A program made the translations under genes and the position numbers. From Tetracentron sinense (Eukaryota > Streptophyta > Magnoliopsida > Trochodendrales > Trochodendraceae), in the NCBI GenBank assembly GCA_015143295.1, contig CM026568.1:14514607-14578606 (forward strand): a DNA stretch of 64,000 bases, in the 5' to 3' direction. How positions within the stretch are numbered: position 1 is the first letter of the stretch; each line of letters begins with the position of its first letter. Shown here piece by piece: positions 33,711 to 46,675 of this stretch. The notes under the pieces are model-generated. The model was given only the letters and a program-made list of their open reading frames with translations, was not told where the DNA came from and did no database searches.

Positions 33711-35774
33711 ATGAATGGCCCATCTCAAGCTCTATCCAAATCCAGATTTCTTCTGGTCAATGCAGCCCAATGCAGGTCACTCTTGCAGCACTACGCCACC
33801 ACCCGATCTCTCACAAACACCAAGCAACTCCACGCCTATACTCTCACCTCCGGCCTCCTCATCTCCGACCACTCCGTTCAGCTCCGGTCAAACTTGGCAA
33901 CCACATATGCCTTATCCGGGGACACTGCAAATGCACGTCGGTTGTTCGTAGAATTGCCTGAAAGAAGCTTGTTTTTGTGGAACGCCATGATTAGAATGTG
34001 TTCTAATAGTGGTTTATCAAGGGATGCAGTCCACCTGTTTGTCGAAATGTTCAATTCAGGACAGCATCGGCCTGATAATTTTACCTACCCCTTTGTTCTC
34101 AAGGCTTGTGGTGAATTGTCATTTCTCGAAATGGGTATGGCAGTTCATTGCCGAGCAGTGGCGAGCGGGTTCGAAAATGACACATATGTGAAGAATTCTT
34201 TATTAGCAATGTATATGAATTGCGGTGAAAAGGAAGCGGCTGGATGGGTTTTCAATAGGATGCAGGATCGAACTGTTGTGTCTTGGAACACCATGATTAC
34301 TGGGTATTTTCGTAATGGGTGTGCTGAGGAAGCTTTAATGGTTTTTAATTGGATGATGGATGTGGGTGTGGAGCCTGATTGTGCCACCATTGTTTCGGTG
34401 TTGCCAGCTTGTGGCTCTTTAAGGGATTTGCAGATAGGGAGGTGGGTTCATGCACTGGTGGAAGAGAAGGGATTTGGTACCTACATTGCAGTGAGGAACT
34501 CATTGGTGGATATGTATGCAAAATGTGGTAGCGTTGATGTAGCGCGATCTGTCTTTGATTGTATGGATGAGAGGGATGTTGTGACGTGGACAACAATGAT
34601 TGGAGGGTATGTTTTGAATGGTAATTCAAATTGCGCATTAGCGCTTTGTCATCCAATGCAGTTGGAGGGGGTAAGACCCAATTCAGTGACCATGGCTGCT
34701 CTCCTTTCGGCCTCCGCGAGTTCATCTTCTCTGAAGCATGGCAAGTGTTTGCATGGGTGGGTGATAAGGTGTAGGCTTGAACCGGATGATATTGTGGAGA
34801 CTGCCCTGATTGACATGTACGGAAAGTGCAATCGCATGGACCTCAGTTTCAAGGTATTCACAAAAACTTTGAAAAAAAGAACAGCCTTGTGGAATGCAAT
34901 TATCTCCGGGTATACACGTAATGGGCTCGCAATAGGAGCAATACAGCTTTTCAAGCAAATGCGGTTGGAAGGTGTGGATCCTGATGGCGCAACCTCGATA
35001 AGTCTCCTTCCTGCTTATGCTGATCTAGCTGATTTACAGCAAGCCAAGAGCATACATTGTTACCTAATAAGGTCTGGATTTCATCTAAGAGTTGAAGCAT
35101 CTACATGTTTGATTGATATTTACTCCAAGTGTGGAAGCCTAGATTCTGCCTATGAGCTCTTCAACAGTGTACCCAAAAAAGACAAGGACATTATCTTATG
35201 GAGTGCCATCATAGCTGGTTATGGAATGCACGGGAATGGTGAAGCTGCCATTTTGCTTTTTGATCATATGATGCAATCCGGCGTGAAACCAAATGTAGTC
35301 ACATTTACTTCTGTGTTACACGCTTGCAGTCATACAGGGTTGGTGGATGAGGGTCTACGTTTATTCAAATGCATGATTGAAGATCACCAAATGAGACCCC
35401 GTGCTGAGCACTACACTTGCATTGTCGATCTTCTTGGTCGAGCGGGTCGACTGGAGGAAGCTTATGAGCTAATTAAAACAATGTCATTCAAACCAAATCA
35501 TGCTGTGTGGGGTGCATTGCTTGGTGCTTGTGTGATACATGAGAATGTTCAACTGGGAGAGGTGGCGGCAGAGCGGCTGTTTGAACTGGAGCCAGAGAAT
35601 ACAGGAAATTATGTGTTAATGGCAAACATTTATGCTGCAGTGGGAAGGTGGGAAGATGCAGAGAGTTTAAGAGTGATGATGAGCGGAATGGGATTAAGAA
35701 AAACACCGGGTTGCAGCTCAATTGAAGCTGGAAACATGATAAATGCATCTAGTCTCTTTGCTGTAAACAAATGA
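33711..35774 (+). CDS. PLS-class pentatricopeptide repeat protein (At5g39350-like)
   Basis: An intronless frame of 687 residues. PPR proteins of this class bind organellar RNA, often in C-to-U editing. After an N-terminal segment with few acidic residues (possible organelle targeting peptide, about 1-40), PLS-type repeats run to about residue 570. They show recurrent phrases such as LFLWNAMIRMCSNSG, VVSWNTMITGYFRNG, VVTWTTMIGGYVLNG and NSLVDMYAKCGSVDVARSVF. An E-type domain follows (WGALLGACVIHENVQLGEVA...ELEPENTGNYVLMANIYAA), ending near KTPGCSSIE. The E+ and DYW deaminase domains are absent, so any editing would need a partner in trans. The sequence resembles Arabidopsis At5g39350 (677 residues) throughout, from memory. 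The ATG at 33711 is followed by no stop until 35774, and the frame is intact. Confidence 0.93.
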   Translation: MNGPSQALSKSRFLLVNAAQCRSLLQHYATTRSLTNTKQLHAYTLTSGLLISDHSVQLRSNLATTYALSGDTANARRLFVELPERSLFLWNAMIRMCSNSGLSRDAVHLFVEMFNSGQHRPDNFTYPFVLKACGELSFLEMGMAVHCRAVASGFENDTYVKNSLLAMYMNCGEKEAAGWVFNRMQDRTVVSWNTMITGYFRNGCAEEALMVFNWMMDVGVEPDCATIVSVLPACGSLRDLQIGRWVHALVEEKGFGTYIAVRNSLVDMYAKCGSVDVARSVFDCMDERDVVTWTTMIGGYVLNGNSNCALALCHPMQLEGVRPNSVTMAALLSASASSSSLKHGKCLHGWVIRCRLEPDDIVETALIDMYGKCNRMDLSFKVFTKTLKKRTALWNAIISGYTRNGLAIGAIQLFKQMRLEGVDPDGATSISLLPAYADLADLQQAKSIHCYLIRSGFHLRVEASTCLIDIYSKCGSLDSAYELFNSVPKKDKDIILWSAIIAGYGMHGNGEAAILLFDHMMQSGVKPNVVTFTSVLHACSHTGLVDEGLRLFKCMIEDHQMRPRAEHYTCIVDLLGRAGRLEEAYELIKTMSFKPNHAVWGALLGACVIHENVQLGEVAAERLFELEPENTGNYVLMANIYAAVGRWEDAESLRVMMSGMGLRKTPGCSSIEAGNMINASSLFAVNK

Positions 35775-36759
35775 AAAGTCCCCAACCTTCAACAAGAATG
35801 TCTCCACTGAAGTAGAAAGTTCTTATTACAGCCAAGAAGATCGACTTTGATGGAGCAGTGAAAGGATGCCAAAATAGAGAATCCTGCAACTGTGGACAAA
35901 TCCAATAAGAGCAAGGAAAGCTTCTTTATGGAGTATGTATGAGGCCAGGTCAATGGTGAAGTGAAGGATTTAAGTCTGAGTACTGAAATTGGATGAAGGT
36001 GATTGGGAGGTCAAACAAGGGGTGTAGTAGAATGGAAGCAGATGAAAATCATTAGCTAATTTTTTTTTTTTTTTTTCTGTAAATAGAACTTCTTTGTACA
36101 TGGGGAATGATCTTTCCCTGATTTTCATCCTCAGTATAATCTTATTACTGGTTTTGAACCTCCATCGATTCCTCACACTGGGCACAAGTCATCATTCCGG
36201 ACCGTCCAAATGAAGGATCTTGATTAGCTACAAATCTCTGTTCAGGTGGTTTCAAGTAAAGTTGTGCCCAATCCAACAGGTAGTGGTCCCTCTCATTGGC
36301 TGAGACCAGCCGATTGTAGCCACTTTGAAGCTGGTGTTAGCACCACAGAAAGGATGAGACTACAATGTGTTGGACCTTTTTCTTTTTTTGCTTTTCTTCT
36401 ATTGTTACCAAGCAAGTACACAATTGATCAATTGATCAAATGAAGAACATAAACCCCATTGATCTAGTGAAGTCTGCATTGAAAAACACACTGACCCTCT
36501 ACACAGGCAAGAACAAACAAAGTGGAAATGTTGCAGAAACGAAAAATGTAACACGTATTCCATGAAAAAAATGGAAACAAAACATGTAGTTTCATTTTAG
36601 CAAGTAATAGGGCTTACACCATTATAGTCCTTTGCTATTGAACCTCAGTATCAATTTCCTCATAAACTTGTTTCGGTTAACCATGTTCTCATAAATGTAT
36701 CTTTTTTCCTCTGGTCTGTTGGCCTACATAAAGTTCTTACTTCGGTTCACCTAAATAAT
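35775..36759. other. PPR 3' flank
   Basis: Probable 3' UTR, then intergenic DNA with a 17-nt T run (about 36060-36076). The frame at 36246-36443 is unsupported. Confidence 0.5.
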
Positions 36760-37215
36760 AGAGGGTGGAGTATGAAAAATCGTTGCTATATGTGTCTAAA
36801 CGAGGAAGAGTTTGTGAATCATCCGCTCTTGCATTATCCGATTGCATGTGGGGTCCGGTTTCTTTCCTTTCTGAGCATCTTCTCAAGTTGGCAATTGGTG
36901 CCTTTGGTGGGGGCTGCAGAAGAAATTTAAACTTTTTGCCCGGTGCTATTTCATGGTCTATTTGGAAAGAGAGGAATAGTCATGCTTTCGATGATTCCTC
37001 ATCTCCTTTCTCTCGGATTGTAGGCCATGTTCTTTGCTTGATTGTGGAATGGAGCTCCACATTCAGTTGAGTTCGGAAGTGAGGGATCTGTTACTATTGT
37101 AAGGAGTCTGTATTTATTAGTGTCGTGCCCGTTATTTTTTGTTGCTTATATCTCTGTAAACTGTTGTAGTTCCTCTTGATTTATAATATATCTATTACTT
37201 ACTGATAAAAAAAAA
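36760..37215 (+). pseudogene. 3' end of an L1-type LINE with poly(A)
   Basis: In shifting frames it shows the zinc-binding C-terminal region of plant LINE reverse transcriptases: RGWSMKNRCYMCLNEEEFVNH, then ISWSIWKERNSHAFDDSSS. A typical 3' tail (TTGATTTATAATATATCTAT) follows and an A run begins at about 37206. The rest of the element is missing, as expected for 5'-truncated insertion. Confidence 0.75.
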
Positions 37216-38055
37216 ATTAACAAGACATAAAGATTAAGACAATTGAAACAGATAAAAAGGAGAAGATGAGTTAGACAAGTATGTAACTGCTCTTGCCATG
37301 TTCTGATGGCAAAGTGACCTGCTTCCTTTAAAATAAAACATCCTGGAAAAATAACATTGCTACAAGCCATGTGCCACTGCTTATTTCAGTTTTAAATTTA
37401 CTTTTATATGAGTCCACAAATTGCTATCACAACAGAGAGAGCATGTGCATTCACAAGAAGTCTTGCAACACTTCCTATAGATTAAATTTCATTTCTTTAA
37501 TATCCTTGCTGAAATTATGGTGATCCAAAAATGCCGAAATTTGGGAAGACAGAAAATAATCTGCAACGGGTTAAAAGCGAGAAGAAAGCCTTCTCGCTAT
37601 CAAGGCTGTGTAGCAAGAACTCCAAACTTTTGTTTGATTCCAGAGATAATTGGTCATGTGATCAACTTCTGATTCTACTGCACTCCGGCAATTCTTCCTG
37701 CACTCTGCACCAACATGTAGGAAAAAAATATGGGGGTAATTCAGTTCAATGTACTAAGGAAGCAAATGGTGTGGTTTTAGTCAATCGACAACATTACAAC
37801 CAAAGTTACAACTACTAAGAACAGTTTAGACTTTAGAACACTAATCAAATCCAAGAACAACACACACCAGGCAGCACCAAAATGAAAAAATATTGTAACA
37901 ATATGCATATATATAGAGTCTCTGTTTGTCAAGGTATCGGTTAACAAGTCAATATATCAGCATTCTTCTATAAGTGGTTTTTTTTGTCTCTCCAGGAGAT
38001 ACTAGAGGAATCGTTTGTCTCACTTTGACAATGAAGATCTTATGTCATTGGAATG
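37216..38055. other. No gene seen
   Basis: The frame at 37531-37818 (95 codons) is open but shows no recognisable domain or splice context. Otherwise A+T-rich DNA. Confidence 0.5.
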
Positions 38056-38546
38056 GGATTCATTTGGTCTAGAGCTATAAATGGAGTGAATTCGAAGCGG
38101 ATAATGGTATATCCGAATCCGTATCCGATTACATATCCAAATATCCAAATTCGATTAAATATCCGACGGATAGTAAAATATAGTATTCATATCCAACTTC
38201 AATTAAAATATTTGAATTCGAATAACATCCGAATTATCCAATCAATTTTTAAAAAAATGCAAGAAAAAAATAAATATTTACAAAATGACAAATCACTATT
38301 TATCCTCGTTCATATTTAATTTAATATAACTAAAAATTATGAACAAAAGTGCCCATTTTAGTAAGGATGTTTAGTGTAATAAACTTATAATATATTATAT
38401 AGTCAGACCAATATTTATTGAATCAAAATATATCAATATTTGAATTTATATCCGATTATAAATGGATAGTAAAAGTACTATTAAAGTTGACTCCGTTGAT
38501 TACCTATTTGGATATATGGATAATATGTATATGTTGGCACCCCTAA
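38056..38546. repeat. hAT-like MITE with GGATATCCG-type words
   Basis: It is filled with TATCCGAATCCG and its inverse. The right end GTTGGCACCCCTA is the inverse of the TAGGGGTGCCAAC terminus common in plant hAT elements. The left end is too worn to fix. Confidence 0.5.
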
Positions 38547-39001
38547 TTGGGTCTCTATAAAGTTAAAACTGTTTGTTTCTTGTAGTTTCTTTATGGATTG
38601 CATATAAATGATGGTAAAGTTCTAACCCGTGACTCCGGTTAATATATATTTGTTCTTATTGTAGTAGTTATGAAAAATATGTCTACAATGACTTCTTGTT
38701 GGGGCACTTCTTTTAAGTGTCTTCTCGTTTTTAAGCGTCTTCTCGTGTTTAGTACTACCAAAGATGAAACTAGTGTGGATAATTTTCTATAGATCGGTCA
38801 ATTTTTTTGGTTGGGGCTATTCATTGAGGGTGTCGCCTTATAAGCAGGGGTGGAAATTTTCTTGAAAACCCTTCCTAGGGTGGTATTAAATAGTGGGCAC
38901 TCACTTTTTTTTTAAAAATTATTAGTATAGTTGCCTCCCAAATTATTAGTATAGTTGCCCCCGCCCCCAAATTTTTGTAGTCCACTCAAAATTCTGTCAA
39001 G
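38547..39001. other. No gene seen
   Basis: Short repeated phrases (AGTGTCTTCTCGTTTTTAAG and ATTATTAGTATAGTTGCC, each nearly twice) but no coding signal. Confidence 0.5.
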
Positions 39002-39245
39002 TTCCGGTTATGCCTTGAGGTCACCACATATCCCTATGACACCTCTTAACTATGTTTAAAATTCGGCCGCTCTTATGGTTCACCTACCTATTCTTTGTTT
39101 TTAGATTAAAAAAATATTGGAAAATTTTTTAACCTTAGGAGTTTAGTGAATTTTAACAAGGGTTTGAAAACAAATTTGATTTTTTTTTCTAAAAACCAAG
39201 GGTGTCAAAAGGGACACGTGGCGACCTCAACGGTATAACCAGGAA
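39002..39245. mobile_element. MITE, 244 bp
   Basis: TTCCGGTTATGCCTTGAGG at the left matches the inverse of CCTCAACGGTATAACCAGGAA at the right with small gaps. Inner words (GACACCTCTTAAC / GGTGTCAAAAGGGACACG) also pair. It is related in inner sequence to the hairpin element at 48566-48959. Confidence 0.65.
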
Positions 39246-40003
39246 AATATTCTCAAAAAAAAAAATCCAGTTTTTTTTCCTGGGATTACGCCCTCCAAAC
39301 CCCAAACTCCATACCCTCAAACCCATTTGTTCTTTTATACATGTATTTCGGCCCCAAGGAAAAATTCCTGGCTCCACCCCTGCTTGTAAGTTTAACCGAC
39401 CTGTATTGCTAGCTTCCCTTGACAAGCAGAGGTTGATCAATACAGTGCCCGGCTAACATTGTTAGTTGACTCGAGAGATCATATCCAGGCCTGCATTCAA
39501 GTCAAGCTGGCTCATGAGTGCAACTCACGCGGCTCATTCGAGGAAACATCATGTGAGTGTGTGTTTTCCTTTCTTTGCCTTCAGTATTCACCTTGTGGTG
39601 TTACTGAGTTTACCAAAAAAAAAAATATAGATATTATAATACTTTTCAACTTATAATAAATAAGTTTATAAGATAATAATAACATAAAAAAGTTAAGATG
39701 AGAAAAGCGATTACCAAAAAAAAAAAATGTGTCAAAAGCAAAAACCCTAATGCCTTGTTTGGATAGACTTCTCTGAAAAAAGAAAATTTTCTTCTTCCGA
39801 AGTAATTACTTTTGAAGAAGTCTACATGAGTCATTTTGAAATCAATATGACTTAGGTTTGCACCCGCAAAAAAGTTGATTCACCAACGAAAAGCTCATTA
39901 AAAAAAAATAAATCAAAAAGTCAAAATTTGTATTTGGCTTGCACTTATGAGAAGCTACTTCTAATAATTTATATATGCTATTAAGTTGATATATAGTGGT
40001 TTT
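39246..40003. other. No gene seen
   Basis: Intergenic. The two overlapping frames at 39189-39456, one on each strand, come mostly from MITE DNA. Confidence 0.5.
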
Positions 40004-40313
40004 TGTTGGGAAACCCACACACCTTTCCTTTCTATCTCCAAATCAAATGATATAGAATTAATCAAAGTATAGCAATCCATATATATATATAAAAAAGCAA
40101 CCACAAAGAACACACAATTTCTACGTGAAAAGACTCTTCGATGTGAAAGGAAAAACCATAAGATTTAGTCGATAAACTTCTCCTATATAAAAAAGTGAGG
40201 TTGCAAATAGTGTTCAATCTTGATACTATTAGATGAAATCACATTAAAAGTAAGTACTACTATTAAATTACAATACTTCACCTAATAAAATGAAAAAAGT
40301 ATTACACCCAACA
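40004..40313. mobile_element. Small solo LTR (copia/TRIM-like), 310 bp
   Basis: It begins TGTTGGG and ends CCCAACA, an exact inverse pair. AGTGGT follows the right end and also occurs three bases before the left end, a likely target duplication. The middle has the AACACACAATTTCTACGTG phrase common in copia LTRs. Confidence 0.6.
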
Positions 40314-40391
40314 AGTGGTGGTGCACCACCCGCCAAAAATGAAAAACAAAAGATATGGAGTCACCAAAGGATTAATGACTCTGATACTATA

Positions 40392-40553
40392 GAATTTTGC
40401 TTCTGAGAGACCGTCTAGGGCCGAGACTGGGAAGGTCAAACACGAGATTCAAAAGTCTTTTGAATCTTGAGCTGTTTTTTTTTTCTCTCTTATTTTAAAC
40501 ATTTGAATCCTCGTGCTGGCCGTCTGGTCTCGGACGGTCTCAGAAGCAAAATC
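40392..40553. mobile_element. 162-bp MITE flanked by TA
   Basis: Ends GAATTTTGCTTCTGAGA and TCTCAGAAGCAAAATC are inverse apart from one extra base, with GACCGTC/GACGGTC inside. TA lies on both sides (40390-40391 and 40554-40555). A related, uninterrupted repeat at 43739-43858 lacks it, which shows it is an insertion. Confidence 0.8.
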
Positions 40554-40827
40554 TAGTACCATATGGAAACTAAATATTATTGATAGACTTGAATGGTTCA
40601 CAAAGACTCAAAGATGATTTAAATAGATAGTTCAAAATTCTTAATATAGGAGGAAACCACAATCCAATATAATTAAATTTTACCCAATCAAATCAATTCA
40701 AATCACTTTGTAATGAGATAAGGTGTATCTCATCACACTTTGTTATCCTACTCCATTCTCTATCACTCACCTACAATGCATATATGATCATTTGAAAAAG
40801 GAAAATGCAATCGGTTACAAATGTTAG

Positions 40828-43405
40828 TGTAGAGACTGAAAATTTAGTTACTTGATATTCGTGTCATTTATATGAATTTCTTAAAATATGTGTCCGATTT
40901 TAAATGCATTCATTCATAAAAGATGAATTAAAGGGATGCCTTAACATACATTCAACTTCAAGAAGCTCTAGTTTTGTCACCGTTGATCGGAATAGAATGA
41001 TTCTTGAACCATTAAGAAAGTATGGAAATCCTCTTCGAGGTTCATGTTTATCATTTTTTCAGATTCTTAGTCAAAGATAGGTTAAATGTTAGATTTCTAC
41101 CTGCTGAAAATCTGGGCTACTGAAATCCATTCTGAACCAGTCAGCTTTAGAGCCCATTTAGGTAATTAAAAACTTAAAATTGAGACTTTTCTATTAGATA
41201 TGAAATTGTTTCCCTTTGAATGAAGAGTTCAACGCAAGTTGAATCGTCTAATTCCGATAATTGAGTCAAAAGTTATGACCAAAATACTGAAAATAGTTTC
41301 GAGTCAAAAGAAAAAAAGAGGGCGATCGATCGCCCACCACCGGCGAACAATCGCCCATAATGGATTTTTGTCGAGAAACATGATTTTTGACCGTTTTTAC
41401 CTTCCTTAGGGTTTCCAACTCTATAAATACCTCATTAACTGGTGAATTAGGTTTCTTAGAGCCTCATAAACATAAAAGAGAGAGAGAATAGAGTATTTTG
41501 AGATATCCAAATAGGAAAAAACTTAGAGATTTTAAGGAATCAACAAAAGAAGAAATAAAGAGACTTGAGGATTTAGATCGAGCCTCATTCGCAAGCGATA
41601 GATCGTAAGGAAACGATCAAGTGAGCTAAATAACTTTATCTAATTCTCAATTTTATAATTATTAATCTAATGATAAGATCTATGTAAAGAACATTATTGA
41701 TAGTAAGCTAAATGAATTTTGATCATCCCTCATGCAATATTTTTATAAATAACGTAAATATAAATTCATTCCTACCAATATGATGATATTAATATGAACA
41801 ATAAGAAATACTTAGATTTAAAGTAAGAGGAACAAGATCAAGCATGTTCATGATATATTAATCCATTATGAAAGATAGTTAATTATGATGTTTAAAGATG
41901 TTTTTCCTTTTATTATGCAAAATGAATTGTGATGTTTAGAGATGTTTCATTACGATTGTATTATGGAAGATGATTATGATGTTTAGAGATGTTTCGTTAT
42001 GATTTTTATTATAAAAGATACTTATGATGTTAAAGATATTCTTATGATTTTTATTATTCATATCAATAAGAAGAAATGAAATGATTTTGTGATGAATGTA
42101 TGATGGAGAATGGAGGAAGGGATGATGATTTGATTTGATAGAATGATTATGAGTTTGATTTGAAATTGTGATGCGTTATAAAACTAAAGTTATATGTGAT
42201 TAATTCTATAAAAACTATATACTAAAATTTGATGCATGATAAATAGAATGGTTTCGTTATTTTATTATTGAAAACATGATAGACACATATTTTATTTCTA
42301 TCTACTATAAGAAATTCTGCATGTTTAAACTGGTATATGATTGATAATTATCATTATTTCACTCACACTCATTTACGAAATTAAATATGTACATGTATGA
42401 TAATAAGCAAGATAACAAGTATTATGCAAGTATAGAAGAACACGAGTATGACTGTATGATTAGGTTTTGCACTAACCAAGTACCCATAAACCTAAGATCA
42501 ATGTATGATAAGCCGCATACACCGGATAATGTGTAGACAAGTCGTATACAACGGATAATGTGTAGACAAGCAGTATGCACCAGATAATGTATAACCTGTG
42601 TGGTACCTCGGAAAGTAGGGTATATGTTAATCTCTACCTAATATATGGGATAGAGTTATTTTAAGTTATTGCACAATGCATGTTGTTTGATTTATTCACG
42701 AAAAAGAAAGATAAGTCAAAAAAAAGTAAGACAAGAAAGACAAATCAAGAAAAATATGAAAAGAAAGAAAAGTCAAGTAATGAGACAAACAAGATAAATA
42801 AGATAAGTACAAGTGAACACATAAAATAATTGAAAATAAAATATGTTCCGCACTCTGATTTATGTATGTGAATTGTTACTCATATGCATGTTATACTTAT
42901 GATATTGTTTACTATGAATTGTTATAGACGCGGAGTAACTTTTTACTTAGCCGATGACTTTTGTTGTCAGCAGATTTGAGATTTAATAATTGTGCCCAGG
43001 AGCCATGAGTTAAAGAGGAGTACGTAAACAAAATCTTGCAGGTGATCATCCCAAAGAGGAACGAGATTTCGATGGATGATTTTACTATTATTTTATTTTA
43101 TTAGAAATTGTTTAAATTTTAGAGAGATTGTAATTAATTTATTATGTTTTAGTTTTTAAATTGGGATACTTAGATTTGATAGGTTTAATTAAAGTGTTGA
43201 GAATCACGAGGATGATTCAGATTATATAGGTTCAGTTTAATTACAGATTTTAATTGATATTTAATTGAGGTATTAAATGTTATTCCATTGAAAAAATTTT
43301 TAAGTTCAAATTTTTGTATGTCTTTAAAGCTCATTAAATGGATTAAGTCAAGTAAGTCACGTGCCAAAGTTCTCAATTCTCCTGGGGGGATTTTGGGGTG
43401 TGACA
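40828..43405 (+). mobile_element. Solo LTR of a Ty3-type element with perfect TSD
   Basis: 2578 bp starting TGTAGAGACTG and ending GGGGTGTGACA, flanked exactly by GTTAG (40823-40827 and 43406-43410). It contains a TATAAATA box (41422-41429) and, about 100 bp before it, GGGCGATCGATCGCCC (41320-41335), like the palindromes of the 9-19 kb chromovirus. It also has a 29-bp triple tandem repeat (about 42512-42598) and ~55-bp repeats at 41878-42040. No internal genes: it was left by recombination between two LTRs. Confidence 0.85.
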
Positions 43406-43858
43406 GTTAGTACCCTTGATCTTTCTTAATTTTTGGTGACTTGTTGAAGACTAGTTAAAACATTCAACTGTGCTTGGTGGTTACCATCAGTTTGTGAAGT
43501 CCATCTTTGTTGAATCCTACTCATTCTTTATGAGTCTGTTGAAGTCGGTGGCCCACTAGATCAGTCTGTCATGATCTTATCCGAAAAACACACGAAGTAT
43601 GATCCTGCTATTTGAAGAAAAAACTTTTATTAGAGAGATTTTTAATTAAAAAAAAAAAAGATCGCGAGGCATGAGTGTGAGAACTAGGGGGTGTAGATGT
43701 ATGGAGGATGACAAACTTTTATATTTAAAAATAATATCACGCCTGGCTGGCGGTGGTGCATCACTCGCTAGAAAATGAAAAATAAGAGATAAGGAGTCAC
43801 CAAATGATCGATTACTCTAATACCATATAGAAACTGGATATCATTAATAAACTTGAAT

Positions 43859-45900
43859 TGTCATGCCTCAAAACCTCACCTTGGACATAATGAGACTTTG
43901 GACCATGACATTGTTTATCTCTGCTTGATTTAATAGCAACAAGGCAATAACTAAAAGACAATTCTTACAAAATAACAACCATAAAATTTCTCGATATAAA
44001 CAAACCATCTTTTATATCATAAACCCAACATGAACATAACTCATAATTCGGATCAACCACTATAATACCTACAAAACTCAGTCTAAGCAACATCAACCAA
44101 AGTACAACGAGTCTATTACAATTCTCTCACATAATAAAACTAAAATAAAGACTAATAGTAAGGATCACGATCTAAGTCCCTCGCTCCCTCCTCAAAAAGA
44201 TCACCTGTTTCCTCTTCTTCCTAGTATTTCTCTTCAACCCGAGAAGTGATGATAGGCTCCTGCGCTAAACTTGACAACAATAACAATTCGAATGAGTATT
44301 GAAAACACGCAACAGATATCCAGTCTAACTAACAATAACAATAACACATATACATATTCAATATCCGGTTAATGTGTCAGTTACATAATTAATAGTAGTT
44401 TCATATGACAATAATATAATCAAAGTGCGGAAAACATGTTAGCATATATGTCATCACCTTGACTTGTGTACTTGTATGACACTTGGACTTGTGATATGAA
44501 TTTTTTGTATGCTTGATTCTCATGAGATAGTATTTTAGGTCTTTATATCATATCCATCGAGAGCTACGACGCGAGCCTAAGCTCCCAGAACATCCTTGTG
44601 ATCAAAGTCCATGATGCATGCATTATCCAGGACTTGCAATCGTATCCATGGAGAGCACATTGTTCATGCAGAGTGTCCTTATAATTTGGTGTATGTCCTT
44701 GTAATTCATGCACAATGTTCCAAAAAGAAAAATGCATAGTATCCTTTTAATTCAGTATCCTTGTAATTCATGCACAGTGTCAATGTCATGCTTGTGTACC
44801 TATGAGACTTATAACCTACCACACATGTGAACTTGTGCTTGAGTGTTGTGAATAATATTTGAACTTAGTCATCCCTTAGATTTCGATCATCCGCCAAGGT
44901 ACATCTACCTGATTAGAGAATTCTCAACTTGGAAGACTTCTTCTAAGTTTTGACCTACCCGAATGTCGATCACCATACAGTATAAGTAAACATAATTTAT
45001 CATGACAAACATCAATATCTCATTGACTTAATTTCACCAGTTCAATAACACCATTTTAATATTTAACATTTCAAAACATCCATGTTAACACATTCAATCC
45101 ATTATTTATGCACAAGTTGTCCTTTCTCCATTTTTAACACTCCATCATTCATTCACATCCATCCATAAACCATAACCATCTCATCAAACTCATCCATCAT
45201 TATTTCTATTCCATCTACAAATCATAACCATGCCATTAAACTCGTCCATCATCATTTCCATTCTCCAATTAACATAAACAATATTAAACATTATACTTCA
45301 ACATCAATTTTCTTTATCATGTTTAGCAAAAACCCTTAAACATATGGAATAGTCTATTTCAAGTTTCAAGCATAAAGATCTACTCATATTTATGTTAAAC
45401 TTCAATAATTTTATCTCAATAGTATTAAATCATACAATAAAACATAATAGAATTGTGTTAGAAATGATATCAACCTTAGGGATTGTTCCCTTCTATCCAA
45501 ATCGTTTGCAAGAGGCTTTGGAGTGATTTCCAAGCCAAATCCTCATTCTCTAAGCAAGATTTTTCTTCTCTAAGCCAAATCTCTCTTGAAATCCTAGATT
45601 TTCTCAATTTTCTCTCCCAAATTAGGTTTAGAAACTCTTAAACTCTAAAACCCTCGAATTAGAAAACTTATTTATAGTGGTAGGGTTTAAAAGCCTAAAA
45701 TCCGGACTTAAACCCTTTTTAAAAACTAAATTGCGTGACACCTTTCAAATGGTTGGAGAATCATTCGAACGGTTCATCAAACAAAACTGGAAAAATGCAT
45801 CCATTTCAATTGTGATTAAGATGCATTCGTTAAACTGGAAAATGTTTAACGGACATAGGGAATGTGTGGTCCTCATTGATCCACGCCCCCTTTTTAACAT
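43859..45900 (-). repeat. Partial Ty3-type LTR, minus orientation
   Basis: It starts TGTCATGCCTCAAAACC like the 3' boundary of the chromovirus LTRs, and has short direct repeats (TCCTTGTAATTCATGCACA) and, in reverse, a TATAAATA box near 45670. The far end was not found; it may be cut by the element at 45959. The frame at 45677-45916 is not a gene. Confidence 0.5.
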
Positions 45901-45958
45901 CCCTAATTGTGATTAAGATTTACTCAACCTTGGTTTTTTTCAAAAAATAAAAAAAATA

Positions 45959-46675
45959 GGGTGCTGCTACGAGCACACCACTATTTACTGACTAGACACC
46001 ATTTAAAAAAATAACTTCCATTTTTTTATAGTTTGTATTTCTATGTGCACCCACACCCCAAATCTCTAAACCTTTAGTATAAACTCTCCTAACAAATAGT
46101 CTTCTCCTTTTATAGAAGTAATCTTCTCAATGTCTTCTCCTTTTATATCCCTTCTCGTCTCCTCTATGTTGTCTCCTTCTATATGTTTTGTGCTTATTTT
46201 TTATATTGATAAACCTACAGAAACAGTTGTTTCACGGTGGTCGCAGGGCTACCAAGGTACTTTTTCAATAAAATTGGACACGTGACGACTTATATGGGTG
46301 AACCCTAAGGGTGAGTGAATTTAACCATAATTAATGGGTTTTAAAATTGACATGTGGTAGCTTATATAGCCCCCCTTTAACTATGGTTAAGCTCAATCTA
46401 GCTATGGTTAGTTTTAAAAACCAAGGTTATATGAAAGATCTCTAGAGGTGAGTGAATCTTAACCACTTTTAGTGAGAGTTAAAAAGGGACACGTGGGAGG
46501 ATATAGAGGCGCACGCGAGAAAAAATATTTCCCTTAAAATGGTGTATAAGTAGAAAATTTATTGGTATTTTTTTATTCTTGATGTGCTCGTAAAATTTGT
46601 TATATTTTAATGGTGTCCGGTTAGTAATATAAATTGTGTCCAGTCAATAAATAGTGGTGTGCTCGTAGTGTTACC
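45959..46675. mobile_element. 717-bp element with ~40-bp inverted ends
   Basis: CTACGAGCACACCACTATTT (left) and AAATAGTGGTGTGCTCGTAG (right) are perfect inverses and the match continues with mismatches for about 40 bp. The interior contains pieces of the MITE family with GACACGTGG words. A-rich flanks hide any TSD. Confidence 0.75.

Noticed and set aside
37531..37818. 95-codon frame as a gene
   Set aside because: No family resemblance and no promoter or homologue I can name.
42505..42600. Regular repeats as a CRISPR array
   Set aside because: Units are adjacent without spacers, in a plant LTR.
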